Positions 39,318 through 50,025 of a stretch of 64,000 nucleotides of DNA are shown one piece after another. The position numbers and the translations under genes were made by a program. Positions within the stretch are counted from its first letter, which is position 1. The number at the start of each line of letters is the position of its first letter. The stretch lies in assembly GCF_902806685.2 (NCBI RefSeq), contig NC_048561.1:3348001-3412000 (forward strand), written 5' to 3'. The notes below the pieces were generated by a model. That model did not search any database and was not told the DNA's origin. It was given only the letters and a program-made list of their open reading frames with translations. Origin of the DNA: Maniola hyperantus. Taxonomy: Eukaryota > Arthropoda > Insecta > Lepidoptera > Nymphalidae.

Positions 39318-39505
39318 TTCTGTTGCACACAATCTCTAAATTAAATTGACAGGTCTGAATAAAATAAAAAATAAAAATAAAAATCTTTTTTATTCAAATA
39401 AACTTTTACAAGTACTTTCGAATAGTCGGATGGATCTACCACTGGTTCGGAATGCCGGAATGTAGTGCTATCCTTTTCCGCAGGGAGCATTGTGGAAAGG
39501 ACAAT
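39318..39505. mobile_element. MITE related to 34640-34790, interrupted by a retroposon tail
   Basis: TTGCACACAATCTCTAAATT at the left and GTAGTGCTATCCTTTTCC at the right match 34640-34790. Between them about 90 bases (39360-39450) match the dispersed repeat at 2128-2200 in reverse orientation, a nested insertion. Confidence 0.55.
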
Positions 39506-40275
39506 AATAAATTAAGATCTGTTATTTTATTTATTACCTATGTTATCGCATTTGTAATTGCCGCCGTTTGAAACGAAAGTCACGTGATCTGGCCATATTG
39601 ATTGAGTGATTGCAATAGCAATAATTGTGCCCTAATCAAGTTAATATTGCAGTTAGCTTATTACAAAGGTAAAACTCTCGATAAGCCTCTGCGCGTCGTG
39701 ATTGATATTTAGCTTCAATTAATTCTGGTATGTTTATAATAATTTATTTGAAATTGAATTTTATCGATATATGATTGAAGGCACATCACTAGGGTTAATT
39801 TAAATACTTTGATTTGATAGCAAAATTAATAGTCCACTTTGCAGATGCCAAACGGCGTGTTTGCGAGTTCATAAATTTAATATTTTTCTTATAGTTAGTT
39901 TTTTATCCTGTTTGCAACATGAAGTAAGTGTAAAAACTGTGTTTAGCTACTGTCCGTCCGTCCGTCTGTCCTTCCGTCCGTCTGTCAGCACTCAGCAGGC
40001 TCTCATGAGCCGTATTAATAGTTAGTGAGTGGAAATTTTCACATATTTTTTTTTAATTACCAACATAAAGAATGTTTAACAAATCCAATTAAGACACAGC
40101 AAAAAACCACGAAGGTTTAAAAAGTGTGTCATTCCGTCTATGTGTATAGTTAGGTACACAAAAAAAGTAATACCAATTTCAAAATGGCTGCCTTGTAGGT
40201 ATATAATATGTATAAAAAAAATCAAAAGTAAATGTGTAGTGTTGTATCTTAAAGGTACTTTAACTTGCTTATATA
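39506..40275. other. No recognisable gene; short TCCG/TCTG run
   Basis: The only notable item is a simple CCGT/CTGT-rich stretch at about 39953-39992. Otherwise it is AT-rich spacer. Confidence 0.4.
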
Positions 40276-40498
40276 GGTATGCTCGTGACTTCGTCCGCGT
40301 GGACTTGAAATTTCAAACCCCTATTTCACCCCCTTAGGGGTTGAATTTTCAAATATCATTTCTTAGCGGATGTAGGAATCAATCATCATCAAAAGCTATC
40401 TGCATGCATGCTAAATTTCAGCCCGATCCGTCCAGTAGCTTGAGCTGTGCGTTGATAGATCTGTCAGTCAGTCAAGTTTTCCTTTCATATATTTAGAT
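40276..40498 (-). mobile_element. Helitron-like non-autonomous element, family 1
   Basis: In reverse orientation it begins TCTAAATATATGAAAGG and runs through GACTGACTGACAGATC to a hairpin CGCGGACGAAGTCACG. It matches the complete copy at 42778-43002 over its length. Confidence 0.6.
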
Positions 40499-40511
40499 AC
40501 GGAACAGCCCG

Positions 40512-41125
40512 CTGACAGACAGACGGAAGAATGGACAACCCACCACCTCCCATGGCCCCACCAACCTCGCGGTTATATGGGCCGAAACGCGGGAGGGCGC
40601 CCGTTCGGTACTTGCTCGGTGGCTCTTTCCCGGGGCGCCTTCTTGACTCCCTACAAATTCTTTCTTTTCTGTCCTTGTCCCTAATTGGTCTTTCTCCCCT
40701 TTCTGGGGCAGACATACACAACACGCAGATCCCCGCGTGTCCCGCGGTCCGGATCCTTCCTCAAGCACCCACTGGTCCACAATCACGGTCCGAGCTGTTC
40801 CGCCTCTTATGCCAGTGATGCGCGAACTCCCGTAGCTTGCCGAAGTTTTCCGCCGAAGCAACGAGGTCCTGGTAATAAACCGGACCCTCTTCCTCGCGAA
40901 CAATCCCGTCCAGCAGGGCGCACCGGAGGTCCTCGTACAGCGCACACTCCCACAAGACGTGGTGGAGGTCCTCCTCCGCCAGTCCGCACAAGCATGCACC
41001 ACTCTCCACGAGACACATGTCATGCAGGCGCTTGTTGAAGCATCCATGGCCTGTCAGGATCTGCGAGGTCTCATAGTCCGGTACGACCCAGGTTGCCCTG
41101 AGCCGACCGGCCACGTCCGGGAAGA
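40512..41125 (-). pseudogene. R1-clade LINE ORF2 C-terminus and 3' tail
   Basis: The frame at 41114-40761 reads DYETSQILTGHGCFNKRLHD, SGACLCGLAEEDLHHVLWEC and LREFAHHWHKRRNSSD. The S-Q-x-L-T-G-H-G-x-F phrase and the zinc knuckle C-x-C-x7-H-x4-C are standard at the C-terminus of R1-type LINEs. The reverse transcriptase is missing. A related 3' piece lies at 44761-45125. Confidence 0.7.
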
Positions 41126-41183
41126 ACCGACAGATAGACGGACGGATGGTCCTGTAGCACCCTAACCAAAAACTCTTTCACAG

Positions 41184-44100
41184 GTTACAAGCTGTACCAG
41201 TCTTGATAATGACATTGGCGTTCTCTTCGGCTGATAACTTTTGGGGCCTAGTCAGTCCTACTCCCGCCGCAGGTATGTATATCTATATCTACATAATATA
41301 AAAAAACCGGCCAAGTGCTAGTCAAACTCGCGCACTGAGGGTTCCGTACTACAATCGTATTTTATCGACATTTTGCAAGATAAATCAAAAACTATTATGC
41401 CTAAAAGTAAATAAAAATCTGTTTTAGAATGTAGAAGCCCTTTCATATGGCACCCCACTTGATATACTTAGCTATCTTACTTCGAAAATTGAAAATACTA
41501 ATTATTAGATCATGACCACAATTTTTTTTTGTGTGATGTAACCACAAATACACGGTTTTCAGATTTTTCCCCTTATGTCTGCTATAAGACCTACCTGCCA
41601 AATTTCATGATTCTAAGTCAACGGGAAGTAGGTACCCTTTAGGTTTCTTGACAGACCGACAGACATACAGACAACAAAGTGATCCTATTAGGGTTCCGTT
41701 TTTCCTTTTGAGGTACGGAACCCTAAAAAAACAAAAAAAACCGACTTCAATACCTAGCCGTGATTGTGCACTAAAAATTAAAAAATAATTTAGTTTATTA
41801 CCAAATATATTATTTTAGCGTTTAAACTATCGTGAGTGATTTCCATTATATATAATATCTGTCCCGGCTTTACTCACGTGTTTAGTCGACGGTAGCCCGA
41901 CTAGTTTCGAACCCATCCGGGGTCCTTTTTCAAGGGAGTCAATTCGCGCACGCGTCACAATTCGTTGAGTCACAATCGCGACGCGTGCGCGAACTGACTC
42001 CCTTGAAAAAGGACCCCGGATGGGTTCGAAACTAGTCGGGCTAACGTCGACTAAACACGTGAGTAAAGCCGCGACAGATATTAAATATATTATTATGTAT
42101 ATACATATATGTATACAAGATCTATTATAGTTCTATAATCAGTACCCTTATAATAAATGCGAAAGTGTGTTTGTTTGTTGGTTTGTTGGTTTGTCCTTCA
42201 ACGCAAAAAATGTTATGAAACTAGCTGAAACCAGCCACTTCATCCGCGTGGAATTAGGTTTTTTAAAATCCCGTAGGAACTCTTTGATTTTCCGGGACTA
42301 AAAGTATGTGTAAGTAAGCCCACTCTCCACTCCACTCACTCTCCAGATCTTTATCTATACCCGTGCAAAAAATCACGTCAATCCGTGGCACCGCCGTTGC
42401 GACGTGATTGAAGGACAAACCAATAAACCAACAAACAAAGACACTTTCGCATTTATAGTAAGGGTAGATAGATAGATAGAAATACTTTATTGCACACAAA
42501 ATATATTACATAACATGACAAAGAAACTAAAAGGGTAGTGATGTTCGTGTTATTTTGAATCCGTGCCTGCCACGTTTTGGCATGAATCATCCCTTATTCA
42601 TCGATATAAATGACAAGATATGGTCAAGCGAACAAAATTTCTCACGGTTTAGGAACCAAATAAATCAGCACTACCCATCGCCTTAGATAGTAATGAATGA
42701 CCCGTTCGAATGCCAGACGTCACTGAGGTTGCATAGCACCAATTAGTTTGTTCAATAACTCTCTCCATACGAAGTAATCTATATATATATAAAAGGAAAA
42801 GGTGACTGACTGACTGACTGATCTGGCAACGCACAGCTCAAACTATACTGGACGGATCGGACTGAAATTTGGCATGCAGATAGCTATAATTATGATGTAG
42901 GCATCCGCTAAGAAAGGATTTTTGAAAATTCAACTCCTAAGGGGGTGAAATAGGGGTTTGAAATTTGTAGTCCACGCGGACGAAGTCGCGAGCGTAAGCT
43001 AGTATACATATAAGTCTGTATAAGTTATGCCCTTATTCTTACAGTTTCAGTTTTTAGGACGTGCTACACTAATCAACAGGAACTGGGCACGTGCGTGAAA
43101 AGTTCCATGTGTGACATGGAACCGCCGAAGATTGACGCAGACACGTTGATTGATTATAGGTTCTTGTAAGTGCAATGCATTCAAACTTGGAGTGTAGAGG
43201 TGAGGAGCACGATCTCCGCGTATAAAAACATAGATAACACACTATATATACCTACCAGATATATAAAAAGTGTCCGCTAAAATGTGTAGGTACAGGGTGG
43301 CGCTACAGTCGCTGTAAGTAAATGTAAAAACCCGGCCAAGTGCGAGTCAAACTCGCGCACTGAGGGCATCAGTGCCCCTACTACAATCGTATCTTATCGA
43401 CAATAAATAAATCTGTTTAAGAATGTACAAGTAAAGCCCTTTCATATTATGATACCCCACTTGGTATAACAATCTCACTTTGAAAGTTGAAAATAGCAAT
43501 ATTTGTTCATGAACACATTTTAATTTTTTTCTTGTTAAGTATGTAACCTATTCACGGTTTTCAGATTTTCCCCTCATGTTTGCTCTACCTTCCTGTCAAA
43601 TTTCATGATTCTAGGTCAACGGGAAGTAGGTTTCTTGACAACAAAGTGATCCTATAAGGGTTCCGTTTTTCCTTTGAGATAGGTACGGAACCCTTAAAAG
43701 AGCGGTAAATTTAAAATCTATATATTTATAGATATAAAAGGAAAAGTTGATCTGACTGATCTATCAACGCACAGCTCAAAATATGACACAAGCATCCGCT
43801 AAGAAGGGATTTTAGAAAATTCAACCTCTAACGGAAGTATTATGCGTAAAAAATGACTCCTCACTCAATTTTAGTTTATTCGGTTAAATTGCATGCCAAA
43901 AGTACGATTTTAGTCCTTATTATGTAAATATTTTTTTTAGCGTGAATCGTAATCTTGACGTGACAGTTGCCTCACAGTTTGGAGTCATATTTTACGGACT
44001 ATATGATTTCTCTTGCACATTTTCAGACCGCTGCGGCCGAGGAAATCGGCAAATGAGTGTGCTTTCCTCATGATCTGTTGTCCTAGAGACAAAATTAGAT

Positions 44101-47100
44101 CCGGGCCAGTACCGCCTACCATCCGTACGACTTCAGGTTGCGGGTACAGCAACCTCGCCGCTGCCAGGTTCAGACAGGGGACGAGAGGCTCCAACAGTGG
44201 TTACGCTGACTTCGCCGAGTTCCCCTGGATGGTCGCTTTGTTGAATAATACGAAATCAAACCAGTGAGTATCATGTGAAATCAAAAATCGGTCAAGTGCG
44301 AGTCAGGCTCGCGCACCGAGGGTTCCGTACTACAGTCGTATTTTTTCCACATTTTGCACGATAATTCAAAAACTATGATGCATAAAAATAAATAAAAATC
44401 AGTTTTATACTGCACAAGTCCCTTTCATATCATACCCCACTTGATATAGTTATCCTACTTCGTAAATTTAAAATACTAATTATTAGTTCATGACCACAAT
44501 TTAATTTTTTTTGTGTGATGTAACCACAAATTCACAGTTTTCAGATTTTCCCCCGAATGTCTGCTATCAGATCTACCTACCTGCCAAATTTCATGATTCT
44601 AGGTAAACGGGAAGTACCCTGTAGGTTACTTGACAGACCGACAGACAGACAACAAAGTGATCTTATACCTAAGGGTTCCGTTTTTCTTTTTGAGGTACGG
44701 AACCCTAAAAAAGAGGCAGTTTCGGTCACTCTAAGATAATATTAGTTAGTTGGGATAATTAGGTAGGCCAACCCTCCACCTCCCATGGCCCCACCAACCT
44801 CTCGGTTATATGGACCGGATCGCGGGAGGGCGCCCGTTCGGTACTTGCTCTTGGCATTTTCCCGAGGCGCCTTCTTGACTCCCTACAAATTATTTTTGTC
44901 TCTTCCTTGTCCCTTATGCTCACTCTCCCCCCTTGGGGGCTAGACGTCACTAACACAGCTGTGATCTCCGCTGCTGCTCCTCCTTGCTGCCGGCCTGGCA
45001 CCTGTACGCTCCGAGCTGCTTCGCCTCTTATGCCAATGGTGCGCGAATGCCCGTAGCCGATTGTAGTTCCCCGCCGATGAGACGAGGTCCGTGTAGAAGA
45101 CCGGCCGGAGAAGAATTAGGTAGGCCCGGAACTCTACATGATCGTACGCGCCCCTTCGTAACCTCGCGCCCCTAGGTTCGTGCCTAGTTTGCCTTTGGGA
45201 TAATCTGTCTCTGTGGCTTCACTCTTAGTTATAAAGATGTGATGCACAGTGTAAAAATTAAACGTTATTCTACCTCGCGCCCCTAGGTTCGTGCCTAGTT
45301 TGCCTTTGGGATAATCTGCCTCTGTGGCTTCACTCTTAGTTATAAAGATGTGATGCACAGTGTAAAAATTAAACGTTATTCTACCTCGCGCCCCTAGGTT
45401 CGTGCCTAGTTTGCCTTTGGGATAATCTGCCTTTGTGGCTTCACTCTTAGTTATAAAGATGTGATGCACAGTGTAAAAATTAAACGTTATTCTACCTCGC
45501 GCCCCTAGGTTCGTGCCTAGTTTGCCTTTGGGATAATCTGCCTCGGTGGCTTCACTCTTAGTTATAAAGATGTGATGCACAGTGTAAAAATTAAACGTTA
45601 TTCTACCTCGCGCCCCTAGGTTCGTGCCTAGTTTGCCTTTGGGATAATCTGCCTCTGTGGCTTCACTCTTAGTTATAAAGATGTGATGCACAGTGTAAAA
45701 ATTAAACGTTATTCTACCTCGCGCCCCTAGGTTCGTGCCTAGTTTGCCTTTGGGATAATCTGCCTCTGTGGCTTCACTCTTAGTTATAAAGATGTGATGC
45801 ACAGTGTAAAAATTAAACGTTATTCTACCTCGCGCCCCTAGGTTCGTGCCTAGTTTGCCTTTGGGATAATCTGCCTCTGTGGCTTCACTCTTAGTTATAA
45901 AGATGTGATGCACAGTGTAAAAATTAAACGTTATTCTACCTCGCGCCCCTAGGTTCGTGCCTAGTTTGCCTTTGGGATAATCTGCCTCTGTGGCTTCACT
46001 CTTAGTTATAAAGATGTGATGCACAGTGTAAAAATTAAACGTTATTCTACCTCGCGCCCCTAGGTTCGTGCCTAGTTTGCCTTTGGGATAATCTGCCTCG
46101 GTGGCTTCACTCTTAGTTATAAAGATGTGATGCACAGTGTAAAAATTAAACGTTATTCTACCTCGCGCCCCTAGGTTCGTGCCTAGTTTGCCTTTGGGAT
46201 AATCTGCCTCTGTGGCTTCACTCTTAGTTATAAAGATGTGATGCACAGTGTAAAAATTAAACGTTATTCTACCTCGCGCCCCTAGGTTCGTGCCTAGTTT
46301 GCCTTTGGGATAATCTGCCTCTGTGGCTTCACTCTTAGTTATAAAGATGTGATGCACAGTGTAAAAATTAAACGTTATTCTACCTCGCGCCCCTAGGTTC
46401 GTGCCTAGTTTGCCTTTGGGATAATCTGCCTCTGTGGCTTCACTCTTAGTTATAAAGATGTGATGCACAGTGTAAAAATTAAACGTTATTCTACCTCGCG
46501 CCCCTAGGTTCGTGCCTAGTTTGCCTTTGGGATAATCTGCCTCTGTGGCTTCACTCTTAGTTATAAAGATGTGATGCACAGTGTAAAAATTAAACGTTAT
46601 TCTACCTCGCGCCCCTAGGTTCGTGCCTAGTTTGCCTTTGGGATAATCTGCCTCTGTGGCTTCACTCTTAGTTATAAAGATGTGATGCACAGTGTAAAAA
46701 TTAAACGTTATTCTACCTCGCGCCCCTAGGTTCGTGCCTAGTTTGCCTTTGGGATAATCTGCCTCTGTGGCTTCACTCTTAGTTATAAAGATGTGATGCA
46801 CAGTGTAAAAATTAAACCTTTCTTTCTTTGAACAGCCCAAATGCAGGAACTGGTCCTGGCTATATCGGAGGAGGCACGCTCATCCATCCGTCCGTGGTGT
46901 TGACTGTAGCGCACAAAGTGGACACTTTCAGCGAGGGTGATGTAAATATTCTAGTTTTCTGTAATAATGTAGCTTTCTAATGGAGAAAGAATTTTTAAAA
47001 TCGGTTCAGTAGTTCCAGAGATTACACCCTACAAACAAACTTACTTTTCCTCTTTATTAATATCCATCATGATCAACCCATCACCGGCTCACTACAGAGC

Positions 47101-49357
47101 ACAGGTCTCCTCTCAGAGTGAGAAGGGTTTTGGCCATAGTCTACCACGCTGGCCATGTGCGGATTGGCAGACTTCACACACCTTTGAGAACATTATGGAG
47201 AACTCTCAGGCATGCAGGTTTCCTCACGATGTTTTCCTTCACCGTTAAAGCAAGTTATATTTTAATTACTTAAAAACGCACATAACTCCGAAAAGTCAGA
47301 GGTGCATGCCCGGGATCGAACCCCCGACCTCCGATTGGAAGGCGGACGTCCTAACAACTAGGCTACCACAGCTTTTTTATAATTTTATTTTTATTTATTT
47401 ATTTTTTATTTTTTACATCTTATTAGAACGGCAGTGCCACTTACACTAACTAGATAATTAATAATAAATTTAAATACAAATAAAGGTACAAGAAAAAAGA
47501 CATAAAATACAAAACGATAAAAAATCAAAGGATTTATAATATTAGGATAGATTAATAGCCTCATCTGGTTACAGAAGGGCTGCGCAACGGATCAGCCTGG
47601 CTGTCCAGCGCGGAAATGCAGCCAGTATTCTTGGCACCATTCCACGCGGGCATGACTAATTATTATTGTACTGTAATTAGATAAGGCTAGCTTTAGGATT
47701 TATGGTTGGTATCTACTAGCTGCCCCGGCGAACTTCGTACCGCCTAACATTCGATTATTTTTCAGACATTTATTTATTTATTTATTAGGATTATTAGGAA
47801 CACACACAATACATTAATTTAACACAAACTACGACACTTATAAACAAACACAGGCTGATAAATGTATCTATAAAATGCGTACACAGCATTTGCAAAATAT
47901 CTAGACAAATAAAAAGAACTTACTTAACAAAACAAATAACTAAGTTACTTAGGAGATGAACCCACAGTAAAATGATAAGAGCTTTTTTTGAATGCAGTAG
48001 CTGAGTCATGAAATATGTCGATGCCAGGTATCTTTTTTGATATTTCGTTAAATTTTGCACGATGAAAATTGTCTGTCTGTTTCCGCAGCTGATATGTCGA
48101 GCTGGTGAATGGGACACGGAGAACGACAACGAGATGTACACCCACCAGGACCGCGATGTCCGCCAGATTATCCTGCACGAACAGTTCAACAAATGTGAGT
48201 AATTTTTTTTTTTTTAATTGAAAATATTACAATCGGTAGGTACCCTTATTATAAATGCGAAAGTGTGTTTGTTTGTTGGTTTATTGGTTTGTCCTTCAAT
48301 CACGTCACAACGGAGTGACGGATTGACGTGATTTTTTGCATAGATATAGTTAAAGACCTGGAGAGTGACATAGGCTACTTTTTATCCCGGAAAATTAAAG
48401 AGTTCCCACGGGATTTTCAAAAACCTAATTCCACGCGGACAAAGTCGCAGGCATCAGCTAGTTTTTGAAATAAATCGAAGAGGACTGGGCAGCTTTAAGC
48501 TCTATCTATGACCGTCCGTGATCCGCCAGTGCACTGTGGGTCCGCCGTCCGTGATGTACAGTAAAGTGATGGTTCGTGAAAAGCTATACTTTCGTATATA
48601 TAAAGATAATAAGTACCTACTTATGTGTTTAAAGAGTTAACAATTTTTGTTGTCACCAGTGCGCTCCCATAGCAACATAGCACTTTTAATGTTGGCAACT
48701 CCATTCGTGCTCCAACCTCACATCAACGTGGCCTGCCTCAGCCACACAATGCCACCCCCCGGGACTCTGTGCTACAGCATGGGCTGGGGGAGGGACTTCA
48801 CCAGGGGAAAATACTACGCCAGCGTCCTGAAGAAGGTACGTCTCAATCTAACCTCACTTCAACATAGCCTCTACCCCTTCTTGCTATATCCTACAACATT
48901 GGTTGGGGGAGGGACTTTACTAGGAAAAAATACTACGCCAGCGTCCTGAAGAAGGTACGTCTCAATCTCACCTCACTTCAACATAGCCTCTACCCCTTCT
49001 TGCTACATCCTACAACATGGGCTGGGAGGGCGGTAGAAAGGGGAGACTTGTTTTAGCTTTAATAGTTACCAAAATAATCGAGTGTAACAGATAGATGGAT
49101 TGAGAAAGTCGCACCATAAAAGTTCCATTTTTACCATTTTGGTACGGAATTAAAAATTAGTTCTGTTTCAAAAATTGTCTGTATTTTTACAGATACCTTT
49201 GCCTCTGGTGGATCCTGATCAATGCGAGAGGAAGCTTAGGAGCACGAGACTAGGCCAAAAGTACTACTTGCATCACTCGCTGACCTGCTCGGGAGGGGTG
49301 GCCAATATCGACACGTGCATCGGAGACGGAGGCTCGTCTCTCGTCTGTCCTACAGGG
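41184..49357 (+). CDS. Clip-domain serine protease homolog (PPAF2-like), seven exons, ends incomplete
   Basis: Exons 41184-41272, 43045-43165, 44027-44263, 46836-46941, 48089-48194, 48660-48835 and 49193-49357 all have AG/GT borders and join in phase. Exon 1 ends a signal peptide-like stretch (AVPVLIMTLAFSSADNFW). Exons 2-3 give a six-Cys clip domain (RTCYTNQQELGTCVKSSMC ... ANECAFLMICC). Exons 3-7 give a trypsin-fold domain: FAEFPWMVALL, GGGTLIHPSVVLTVAHKV, ICRAGEWDTENDNEMYTHQD, SHSNIALLMLATPF, CYSMGWGRDF, CIGDGGSSLVCP. The His is kept, but the catalytic Asp is Asn (SNIALL) and the Ser is Gly (GDGGS), so it is a non-catalytic homolog. Such secreted proteins act as cofactors in prophenoloxidase activation in insect blood; that role is inferred. 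The initiator exon and the final exon were not found; the latter may lie beyond 64 kb or be lost. Confidence 0.82.
41301..41730 (+). repeat. Dispersed repeat family A, copy 1
   Basis: It begins CCGGCCAAGTGCTAGTCAAA and ends GAGGTACGGAACCCTAAAAA. The inner termini GGGTTCCGTAC and GTACGGAACCC are inverted. Related copies lie at 43331-43695 and 44287-44706, all in introns of the serine protease homolog. No protein is coded. Confidence 0.75.
41854..42082. repeat. Near-perfect inverted repeat with 103-bp arms
   Basis: The left arm (41854-41956, containing TTACTCACGTGTTTAGTCGA) and right arm (41980-42082) are reverse complements with only a few mismatches, around a 23-base centre. It lies in intron 1 of the serine protease homolog. 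Confidence 0.85.
42145..42470. mobile_element. Two facing Helitron-like fragments, family 2
   Basis: ATAAATGCGAAAGTGTGTTTG (from about 42153) is the 5' end seen at 48243. An inverted copy closes at about 42466 (AAGACACTTTCGCATTTATA). Between them is the inverted end region GCGTGGAATTAGGTTTTT. It is a composite of two partial copies. Confidence 0.5.
42778..43002 (+). mobile_element. Helitron-like non-autonomous element, family 1, complete (225 bp)
   Basis: It starts TCTATATATATATAAAAGG and ends AGCGTAAGCTAG. It sits between A and T, and has the hairpin CGCGGACGAAGTCGCG about 12 bases before the end. TC...CTAG termini, A/T insertion context and a 3' hairpin are diagnostic for Helitrons. It lies in the first intron of the serine protease homolog, 42 bases before exon 2. 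Confidence 0.75.
43331..43695 (+). repeat. Dispersed repeat family A, copy 2
   Basis: It matches 41301-41730 (GGCCAAGTGCGAGTCAAACT at the start, GGTACGGAACCC at the end), with small deletions. Confidence 0.75.
43722..43835 (+). mobile_element. Helitron-like family 1, 5' fragment
   Basis: It begins TCTATATATTTATAGATATAAAAGG and matches the first half of 42778-43002, then stops before the 3' hairpin. Confidence 0.55.
44287..44706 (+). repeat. Dispersed repeat family A, copy 3
   Basis: It matches 41301-41730 from GTCAAGTGCGAGTCAGGCTC to GAGGTACGGAACCC. It lies 23 bases after exon 3 of the serine protease homolog. Confidence 0.75.
44761..45125 (-). repeat. R1-like LINE 3' end, second copy
   Basis: It shares with 40512-40860 the phrases CCACCTCCCATGGCCCCACC, GAGGGCGCCCGTTCGGTACT and GCTTCGCCTCTTATGCCA. 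The coding remnant corresponds to the RAFAHHWHKRR end of the R1-type protein. It directly precedes the 111-bp tandem array. Confidence 0.65.
45161..46816. repeat. Tandem array: 15 copies of a 111-bp unit
   Basis: Units start with ACCTCGCGCCCCTAGGTTCG at 45161 and every 111 bases to 46715. They are almost identical; a few single-base variants exist (for example GGTGGC in units 4 and 9, TTGTGG in unit 3). The last unit is slightly short and runs into CTTTCTTTCTTTGAACAG, the acceptor of exon 4 of the serine protease homolog at 46835. Because 111 is a multiple of three, the minus strand is open for 568 codons, but this looks like a by-product of periodicity. Confidence 0.97.
47064..47375 (-). repeat. 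tRNA-derived SINE (minus orientation)
   Basis: It is the reverse complement of the family at 38541-38820. The tRNA-like head is at the right (GGGATCGAACCCCCGACC, CTAGGCTACCACAGC), the body is in the middle, and the trinucleotide tail (CATCATGATCAACCC) is at the left. It lies in intron 4 of the serine protease homolog. Confidence 0.85.
47376..47571. other. AT-rich low-complexity spacer
   Basis: TTTATTTATT-rich sequence followed by A-rich stretches, with no feature. Confidence 0.5.
47572..47700 (+). pseudogene. 5'-truncated copy of the retroelement at 36985-37562
   Basis: The frame encodes AQRISLAVQRGNAASILG with TIPRG, followed by a stop and AGATAAGGCTAGCTTTA. This matches the reverse complement of 36990-37110, including the 3' untranslated part. 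Sharing the 3' end and losing the 5' part is the signature of target-primed reverse transcription. Confidence 0.65.
47715..47745 (-). mobile_element. Helitron-like 3' end scrap
   Basis: CTAGCTGCCCCGGCGAACTTCG is the complement of a CGAAGTTCGCCGGGGCAGCTAG end, a GC hairpin followed by CTAG. Its body was not delimited. Confidence 0.4.
48243..48461 (+). mobile_element. Helitron-like element, family 2
   Basis: It begins near TTATTATAAATGCGAAAGTG and ends CGCGGACAAAGTCGCAGGCATCAGCTAG, written as CGCGGACAAAGTCGC and AGGCATCAGCTAG. A hairpin followed by CTAG at 48458-48461 with T after it fits a Helitron 3' end. It is intronic in the serine protease homolog. Confidence 0.6.
48775..49012 (+). repeat. 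Tandem duplication of part of exon 6 with its splice donor
   Basis: A unit of about 120 bp starts in the exon (ACAACATGGGCTGGGGGAGG) and includes the donor (CTGAAGAAGGTACGTCTC) plus intron (TTCAACATAGCCTCTACCCC). It is repeated at about 48894, with a third start near 49014. The second copy still encodes KYYASVLKK and keeps GTACGT, but has no obvious acceptor directly before it. Confidence 0.75.
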
Positions 49358-49404
49358 GTGAGTGACAGACAACCCTCAACAGTGCAGGGAGGATTGTGGA
49401 TCTA

Positions 49405-49503
49405 GTCTACTTGCATCACTCGCTGACCTGCTCGGGAGGAAGGGCCAATGTCGACACGTGTATCGGGTACGGAGGCTCGTCTCTCGTCTGTCCTATAGGG
49501 GTG
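49405..49503 (+). pseudogene. Partial duplicate of exon 7
   Basis: The segment repeats TACTTGCATCACTCGCTGAC through CTCGTCTGTCCTATAGGGG with a GTGAGT donor, encoding LHHSLTCSGGRANVDTCIGY and GGSSLVCP. Compared with the true exon, the Asp before GGS is Tyr and several third positions differ. It is a tandem exon duplicate, probably unused. Confidence 0.7.
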
Positions 49504-49539
49504 AGTGACAACCCTAAGAGGAGGGGAAGAAAGGGAAGG

Positions 49540-49755
49540 GGCGACGCTCACGACTTCGTCCGCGTGGTCTACATAAATTCCAAACCCCTATTTTACCCCT
49601 TAGGGGTTGAAATTTTAAAAATCCTTCTTTAGAGAATGCCTACGTCATAATAGCTATCTGCATGCCAAATTTCAGGCCGATCCATCCAGTAGTTTGACCT
49701 TTGCGTTGATAGATCTGTCAGTCAGTTAGTCACCTTTTTCTTTTATATATTTAGA
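49540..49755 (-). mobile_element. Helitron-like family 1, minus copy
   Basis: In reverse it begins TCTAAATATATAAAAG, passes GACTAACTGACTGACAG, and ends at the hairpin CGCGGACGAAGTCGTGAGCG. It matches 42778-43002. Confidence 0.6.
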
Positions 49756-50025
49756 TTTTAAAGGTGAACCGTACCTACTTTTGACATGACAATTGACATA
49801 TAGAGTTAAAATGGCGCGTAAGAACTCATTTTGTTCGGACTATATAAAGGTTTACACGCTCGTCTTTTTCTTATTATATTATATTAGGTTTAAAGACTTT
49901 ATTTTCTCAAAAAGAACAAAAGTTCACTTACATGAGAACAATTTTAAACTTAAATATAGAAGAAAACATTATTTATGATACGGTGAATTTATACAATAAT
50001 AAAACTAGTACCTATATATTTAAAA

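Noticed and set aside
40531..41038. Plus-strand frames opposite the R1-like tail
   Set aside because: The minus-strand frame carries the recognisable R1 zinc knuckle. The plus-strand frames are GC-rich shadows.
45161..46816. CRISPR-like array
   Set aside because: The repeats are 111 bp and contiguous with no variable spacers, and the genome is eukaryotic.
45134..46840. 568-codon open frame over the tandem array
   Set aside because: The unit is 111 bp, a multiple of three, so one stop-free unit stays open in every copy. There is no start context, no recognisable fold, and the array is intronic.
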